Of a stretch of 9,380 nt of DNA, positions 6,166-9,380 are shown piece by piece (positions within the stretch are counted from its first letter, which is position 1; every line of letters starts with the position of its first letter). The notes below the pieces were generated by a model. The model had not been told where the DNA came from. It worked only from the letters and a program-made list of their open reading frames with translations, and did not search any database. Source of the stretch: an uncultured Clostridia bacterium (GTDB taxonomy: Bacteria > Bacillota > Clostridia > TANB77 > CAG-508); contig CANRLE010000043.1 of the NCBI GenBank assembly GCA_947631385.1, forward strand, positions 1-9,380, in the 5' to 3' direction. A program made the position numbers and the translations under genes.

Positions 6166-7437
6166 ATGAAAACATTGTTAAAAAATGGAACATTAATTGA
6201 CTATAAGACAAACACATTTGAAAAAAAGGATATTCTTATTGAAGATGACAAAGTAAAAAAAATAGCAACAGAAATTACTGAGGAAGCAGATAGAGTAATT
6301 GACTGTACAAATTTTAATATTATACCTGGAATGATTGATATGCATTGCCATTTAAGAGAACCCGGATTTGAACATAAAGAAACAATCGAAACAGGTAGCA
6401 AAAGCGCCGTTTGTGGTGGTTTTACTACAATTTGTCCAATGCCAAATACAAAACCAACACCAGATAGCGCTATTGTTTTAGAAAAAATTATTGAAGAAGC
6501 CAAAAGGGTAAATTTATGTAATATTCTTCCATATGCTTCTGTATCAAAAGGAGAAAAAGGAGAAGAATTAGTTAACTTTGAGGAATTGAAAAAAGCAGGA
6601 GCTATTGCATTTTCTGATGATGGAATGCCAGTTGTTAATAGTAGAATGATGAGAGAAGCTATAATAAAGGCTGATGAATTAGGCACTTTTGTAGCATCAC
6701 ATTGTGAAGAAAAATCTGTTGCAGCAGGAGCTATTAATAATGGAAAAATTGCTGAACAACTAGGAGTAGGAGGGGTTTTACCAGAAGCAGAAGAAATAAT
6801 GGCAGCTAGAGAAATAGTAATTTCTGAAACAAATAATGTAAGAGCACATATTTGTCATATTAGTACAAAAACCACGAAAAATATGGTAAGAGATGCCAAA
6901 AAAAGAGGAGTAAAAATTACTTGTGAAACATGCCCACATTATTTTACTTTTACTGTTGACGAAGTTTTAAAAACAGGTGTAAATGCAAAAATGAATCCTC
7001 CATTAAGAGAAGAAAAAGATAGACAAGCAATTATTGAAGGACTAAAGGAAGGAACTATTGATGCTATTATTACAGACCATGCACCACATGCTGAAGACGA
7101 AAAAAATAAAGGTCTAGCAACAGCACCAAATGGAATTATTGGCTTTGAAACAGCTTTGCCAGCAGAAATTATGAATTTAATTGACACAGGAGATTTAACT
7201 TATTTAGATTTAGTTCGCCTAACTTCATATAATCCTGCTAAATTATTAAAAATTGATAGAGGAAGCATTGAAGAAGGAAAAGTAGCAGATATTACTATAT
7301 TTGACCCAAATGAAACTTATACTTATACAAAAGAAATGATAGTATCTAAATCAAAAAATAGTCCATTTATTGGAAGAACATTAAAAGGAAGAGTGCAATA
7401 TACAATTGTAGGAGGAAGAGTTGTATACGAAAAATAG
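6166..7437 (+). CDS. pyrC: Dihydroorotase (class I)
   Basis: This zinc amidohydrolase cyclises N-carbamoyl-L-aspartate to dihydroorotate, step 3 of de novo pyrimidine synthesis. The product is 423 residues, standard for class I bacterial enzymes. The start is ATG 6166 with AGGAGG at 6156-6161, a rather tight four-base spacing. Visible metal and substrate residues are the DMHCHLREPG motif (58-67, His60 and His62), PMPNTKP (91-97), FSDDG (149-153, an Asp used for metal bridging in this class), SHCEE (178-182, His179), HICHIST (228-234, His231), ETCPHYF (254-260) and DHAPH (304-308, Asp304). All key residues appear present. It is the first gene of the pyrC-pyrF-pyrK-pyrD run and is divergent from the orotate phosphoribosyltransferase-like gene. 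It is clearly a dihydroorotase rather than a hydantoinase or allantoinase, given HxHxREPG and the operon. Confidence 0.95.
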   Translation: MKTLLKNGTLIDYKTNTFEKKDILIEDDKVKKIATEITEEADRVIDCTNFNIIPGMIDMHCHLREPGFEHKETIETGSKSAVCGGFTTICPMPNTKPTPDSAIVLEKIIEEAKRVNLCNILPYASVSKGEKGEELVNFEELKKAGAIAFSDDGMPVVNSRMMREAIIKADELGTFVASHCEEKSVAAGAINNGKIAEQLGVGGVLPEAEEIMAAREIVISETNNVRAHICHISTKTTKNMVRDAKKRGVKITCETCPHYFTFTVDEVLKTGVNAKMNPPLREEKDRQAIIEGLKEGTIDAIITDHAPHAEDEKNKGLATAPNGIIGFETALPAEIMNLIDTGDLTYLDLVRLTSYNPAKLLKIDRGSIEEGKVADITIFDPNETYTYTKEMIVSKSKNSPFIGRTLKGRVQYTIVGGRVVYEK

Positions 7438-7460
7438 AAAATATAGAGGAGAGAAAAAAG

Positions 7461-8387
7461 ATGAATGCAATTGATAGATTAATAGAAAAAATACAAGAAA
7501 CAAATAATCCTACAGTAATGGGATTAGACCCAAGATATGAAATGTTGCCTAAATGTGTAACATGTAAATATTCGCAAGATTTAGAAGGCTCAGCAAAAGC
7601 AATTATAGAATATAACAAAGCATTAATTGATGCTACATATGATATTATACCAGCAGTAAAACCACAAATTGCTTTTTATGAAATGTTTGGAATTCCGGGA
7701 ATGGAAGCATTTAAGAAAACGTGTGAATATGCTAAGGAAAAAGGAATGATTGTAATAGCAGACAGTAAAAGGGGAGATATTGGTTCCACAGCACAAGGCT
7801 ATTCAAATGCTTTCTTAGGAAAAACACCAATAGGTGATAAACTAGAAACAATTTATGATGTTGAATTTGTTACTGTAAACCCATATATGGGAACTGACTG
7901 TGTTAAGCCATTTATAGAAGATTGTAAAAAATATGATAAAGGTATATTTGTTTTAGTAAAAACGTCAAATCCTTCATCTGGTGAATTACAAGATTTAAAA
8001 TTAGAAAATGGAAAAGAAGTTTATAGTCAAGTAGCAGAACTAGTAGAAAAGTGGGGAGAGGAATTAAGAGGTCAATATGGTTATAGTAGCGTGGCTGCGG
8101 TTGTAGGGGCTACTTATCCAGAACAATTAGAACAAATAAGAAAAATTGCACCGCATACATATTTCTTAATTCCCGGTTATGGAGCACAAGGAGGAAAAGC
8201 AAAAGACATTGCACTTGGATTTGATTCAAATGGACTAGGAGGCATTATAAATGCATCTAGGAGCTTAATGTGTGCATATAAATCTGAACAATGGAAAAAT
8301 AGTTATACAGAAGAACAGTATGCGTTAGCAACTAGAGCAGAAGCAATTAGAATGAGAGATGAATTAAATCAAGCTATTCATAATTAA
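7461..8387 (+). CDS. pyrF: Orotidine 5'-phosphate decarboxylase (long type)
   Basis: This enzyme decarboxylates OMP to UMP, the last step of the pathway, in the cytoplasm. At 308 residues it belongs to the longer PyrF subfamily (about 270-310 residues) rather than the 230-residue form. Motifs seen are MGLDPR (20-25), the substrate-site AVKPQIAFYE (65-74), the catalytic ADSKRGDIGST (100-110, matching DxKxxDI with Asp101, Lys103 and Asp106), VNPYMG, VKTSNPSS, and PGYGAQGG near the C-terminal phosphate-binding loop. GAGGAGAG at 7446-7453 serves as ribosome binding site for ATG 7461. It begins 23 bases after pyrC with no intervening promoter or terminator, so it is co-transcribed. Confidence 0.95.
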   Translation: MNAIDRLIEKIQETNNPTVMGLDPRYEMLPKCVTCKYSQDLEGSAKAIIEYNKALIDATYDIIPAVKPQIAFYEMFGIPGMEAFKKTCEYAKEKGMIVIADSKRGDIGSTAQGYSNAFLGKTPIGDKLETIYDVEFVTVNPYMGTDCVKPFIEDCKKYDKGIFVLVKTSNPSSGELQDLKLENGKEVYSQVAELVEKWGEELRGQYGYSSVAAVVGATYPEQLEQIRKIAPHTYFLIPGYGAQGGKAKDIALGFDSNGLGGIINASRSLMCAYKSEQWKNSYTEEQYALATRAEAIRMRDELNQAIHN

Positions 8388-8413
8388 TAATATAAATAAT
8401 AGGAGGAAAGTTT

Positions 8414-9205
8414 ATGTCACAACTATTACTAGCAGAATTAGTAAAAAAGGAACAATTAAAACCAGATATTTTTAAGTATAGTGTAAAAGCACCCAATATT
8501 GTAAAAGAAGCAAAACCGGGGCATTTTATAGAAATTAGAGTATCTGAACAAACAGAACCATTTTTAAGAAGACCAATTAGTATTCATAAATTAGATAAAG
8601 AAAATGGTATTTTAGAATTTATTTTTCAAGTAAAAGGTAAAGGAACTGAAATCTTAGCTAAAAAAGAAATTGGTTCACAAATAGATATTATAGGTCCACT
8701 AGGTTATGGTACATTTCAATTTGATGGATATACAAATTTAGCTATTTTAGGGGGAGGAATAGGAGTATTCCCATTATACGAATTGGCAAAAAATGCGAAA
8801 GAATCAAATAAAACTGTCAATATATATTTAGGATTTAGAAGTAAAGATTTTGTTGTTTTAGAAGAAGAATTTAAAAATGTGTCAAATAAATTAGTTATAA
8901 CAACAGATGATGGTAGTTATGCAGAAAAAGGATTTGCTATAAACTATTTAGAAAAAGACATAGAAGAAGGAAAAGTCGATTCTATATATGCTTGCGGACC
9001 ATTACCAATGCTAAAAGCAGTACAAAAATTAGCATTGGAAAAAGAAATTCCTTGTCAAATATCTTTAGAAGAAAAAATGGGATGTGGATTAGGTGTATGT
9101 TTAGGATGTGCTGTAAAAACTGCTAAAAGTCCTAAAGAAGCTCCTGAATATTGGCATGTGTGCAAAGCAGGTCCAGTATTTAATGCTAAAGATGTAGAGA
9201 TATAA
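8414..9205 (+). CDS. pyrK: Dihydroorotate dehydrogenase B, electron transfer subunit
   Basis: PyrK carries FAD and a [2Fe-2S] cluster and passes electrons from dihydroorotate, oxidised at the FMN of PyrD, to NAD+. The product is 263 residues, the usual size. In order it shows an FAD-binding barrel with FLRRPISIH (50-58, the RPxS motif), a ferredoxin-reductase-like NAD domain with LGGGIGVFPLYELA (112-125) and YACGPLPML (192-200), then the cluster loop with Cys224, Cys229 and Cys232 (CGLGVCLGC) and a fourth cysteine at 250 (HVC). AGGAGG at 8401-8406 precedes ATG 8414. It lies 26 bases after pyrF, and its partner pyrD follows directly, confirming the class 1B system and an NAD-linked rather than quinone- or fumarate-linked pathway. 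Confidence 0.95.
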   Translation: MSQLLLAELVKKEQLKPDIFKYSVKAPNIVKEAKPGHFIEIRVSEQTEPFLRRPISIHKLDKENGILEFIFQVKGKGTEILAKKEIGSQIDIIGPLGYGTFQFDGYTNLAILGGGIGVFPLYELAKNAKESNKTVNIYLGFRSKDFVVLEEEFKNVSNKLVITTDDGSYAEKGFAINYLEKDIEEGKVDSIYACGPLPMLKAVQKLALEKEIPCQISLEEKMGCGLGVCLGCAVKTAKSPKEAPEYWHVCKAGPVFNAKDVEI

Positions 9206-9218
9206 TTGGAGAATAATA

Positions 9219-9302
9219 ATGTCAAGTTTTTCAATTGACGAAAAAATGAAAATAATAGAAGAAAATGGAATGGAGGGCATAAACAATGAACACAAAAATT
9301 AA
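9219..9302 (+). CDS. Possible 27-residue ORF between pyrK and pyrD
   Basis: ATG 9219 is preceded by TTGGAG (9206-9211) at seven-base spacing. It opens a 27-residue frame ending at TAA 9300-9302, overlapping the first 17 bases of pyrD in another frame. The peptide (MSSFSIDEKMKIIEENGMEG plus seven residues) is acidic, soluble and resembles no domain I know. Its stop lies just past the pyrD start, an arrangement that could couple pyrD translation to ribosomes leaving this ORF. It may equally be a chance frame in A+T-rich spacer DNA. Confidence 0.3.
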   Translation: MSSFSIDEKMKIIEENGMEGINNEHKN

Positions 9303-9380
9303 TTTTGCTGGAATAGAAATGAAAAATCCAGTAACAGTAGCTTCTGGAACATTTGGATATGGCAGAGAATATAGTAATTT
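9286..9380 (+). CDS. pyrD: Dihydroorotate dehydrogenase B, catalytic subunit (partial)
   Basis: This is the N-terminal 31 residues of the FMN-containing subunit that oxidises dihydroorotate to orotate with PyrK, step 4 of the pathway. The gene runs off the right edge. ATG 9286 follows GGAGGG (9272-9277) at eight-base spacing. The start MNTKINFAGIEMKNPVTVAS, followed by GTFGYGREY, matches the class 1B PyrD N-terminus, where the xNPVxxASGTFG segment forms part of the FMN site. The spacer from pyrK is 80 bases, longer than elsewhere in this operon, and contains the small ORF described above. Confidence 0.93.
   Translation, partial: MNTKINFAGIEMKNPVTVASGTFGYGREYSN

Noticed and set aside
6201..6686. 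161-residue minus-strand open frame opposite pyrC
   Set aside because: It lies fully antisense to conserved dihydroorotase motifs and reads like low-complexity antisense translation.

Overview
The window is A+T-rich DNA with strong AGGAGG-type ribosome binding sites, ATG starts and Firmicutes-like protein sequences. It most resembles a low-GC clostridial Bacillota chromosome. This rests on codon and motif style only, because no rRNA or other phylogenetic marker is present. TGA acts as a normal stop codon (after uvrB and after the cysE-like gene), so there is no sign of an alternative code.

Left part (1-2562): the C-terminal end of a probable membrane protein; a broken gene whose reading frame shifts near position 535 and stops at a TGA at 851-853; a 410-residue open frame in the same phase as that broken gene, carrying three diverged copies of a helical repeat; and a small, charged helical protein. 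I recognise none of these by name. The second and third look like one ancestral gene of about 650 codons, now split.

Middle (2580-5133): uvrB, the damage-recognition helicase of nucleotide excision repair. It is complete in content but interrupted by two single-base insertions around the Walker A / early helicase region, and it apparently lacks a standard start codon. It is followed by a short serine O-acetyltransferase (cysE/epsC type), which ends at a hairpin placed to terminate transcription from both sides.

Right part (5168-9380): a pyrimidine biosynthesis locus. A divergent orotate phosphoribosyltransferase-like gene lies on the minus strand with its own near-consensus promoter. Opposite it runs a tight plus-strand operon pyrC-pyrF-pyrK-pyrD (pyrD cut by the window edge), giving dihydroorotase, OMP decarboxylase and the two subunits of an NAD-linked class 1B dihydroorotate dehydrogenase. 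Together with the phosphoribosyltransferase these cover steps 3 to 6 of de novo UMP synthesis. A possible 27-codon ORF with its own ribosome binding site sits between pyrK and pyrD and overlaps the pyrD start.

The most notable pattern is that the three apparent frameshifts (535, 2715, 2833) are each explained by one extra C directly before a glycine GGN codon, creating CGG. This suggests a shared cause, most likely sequencing or assembly error, although genuine gene decay cannot be excluded. I see no convincing new defence or mobile system. The split repeat protein and the unusual phosphoribosyltransferase are the best candidates for something little described.
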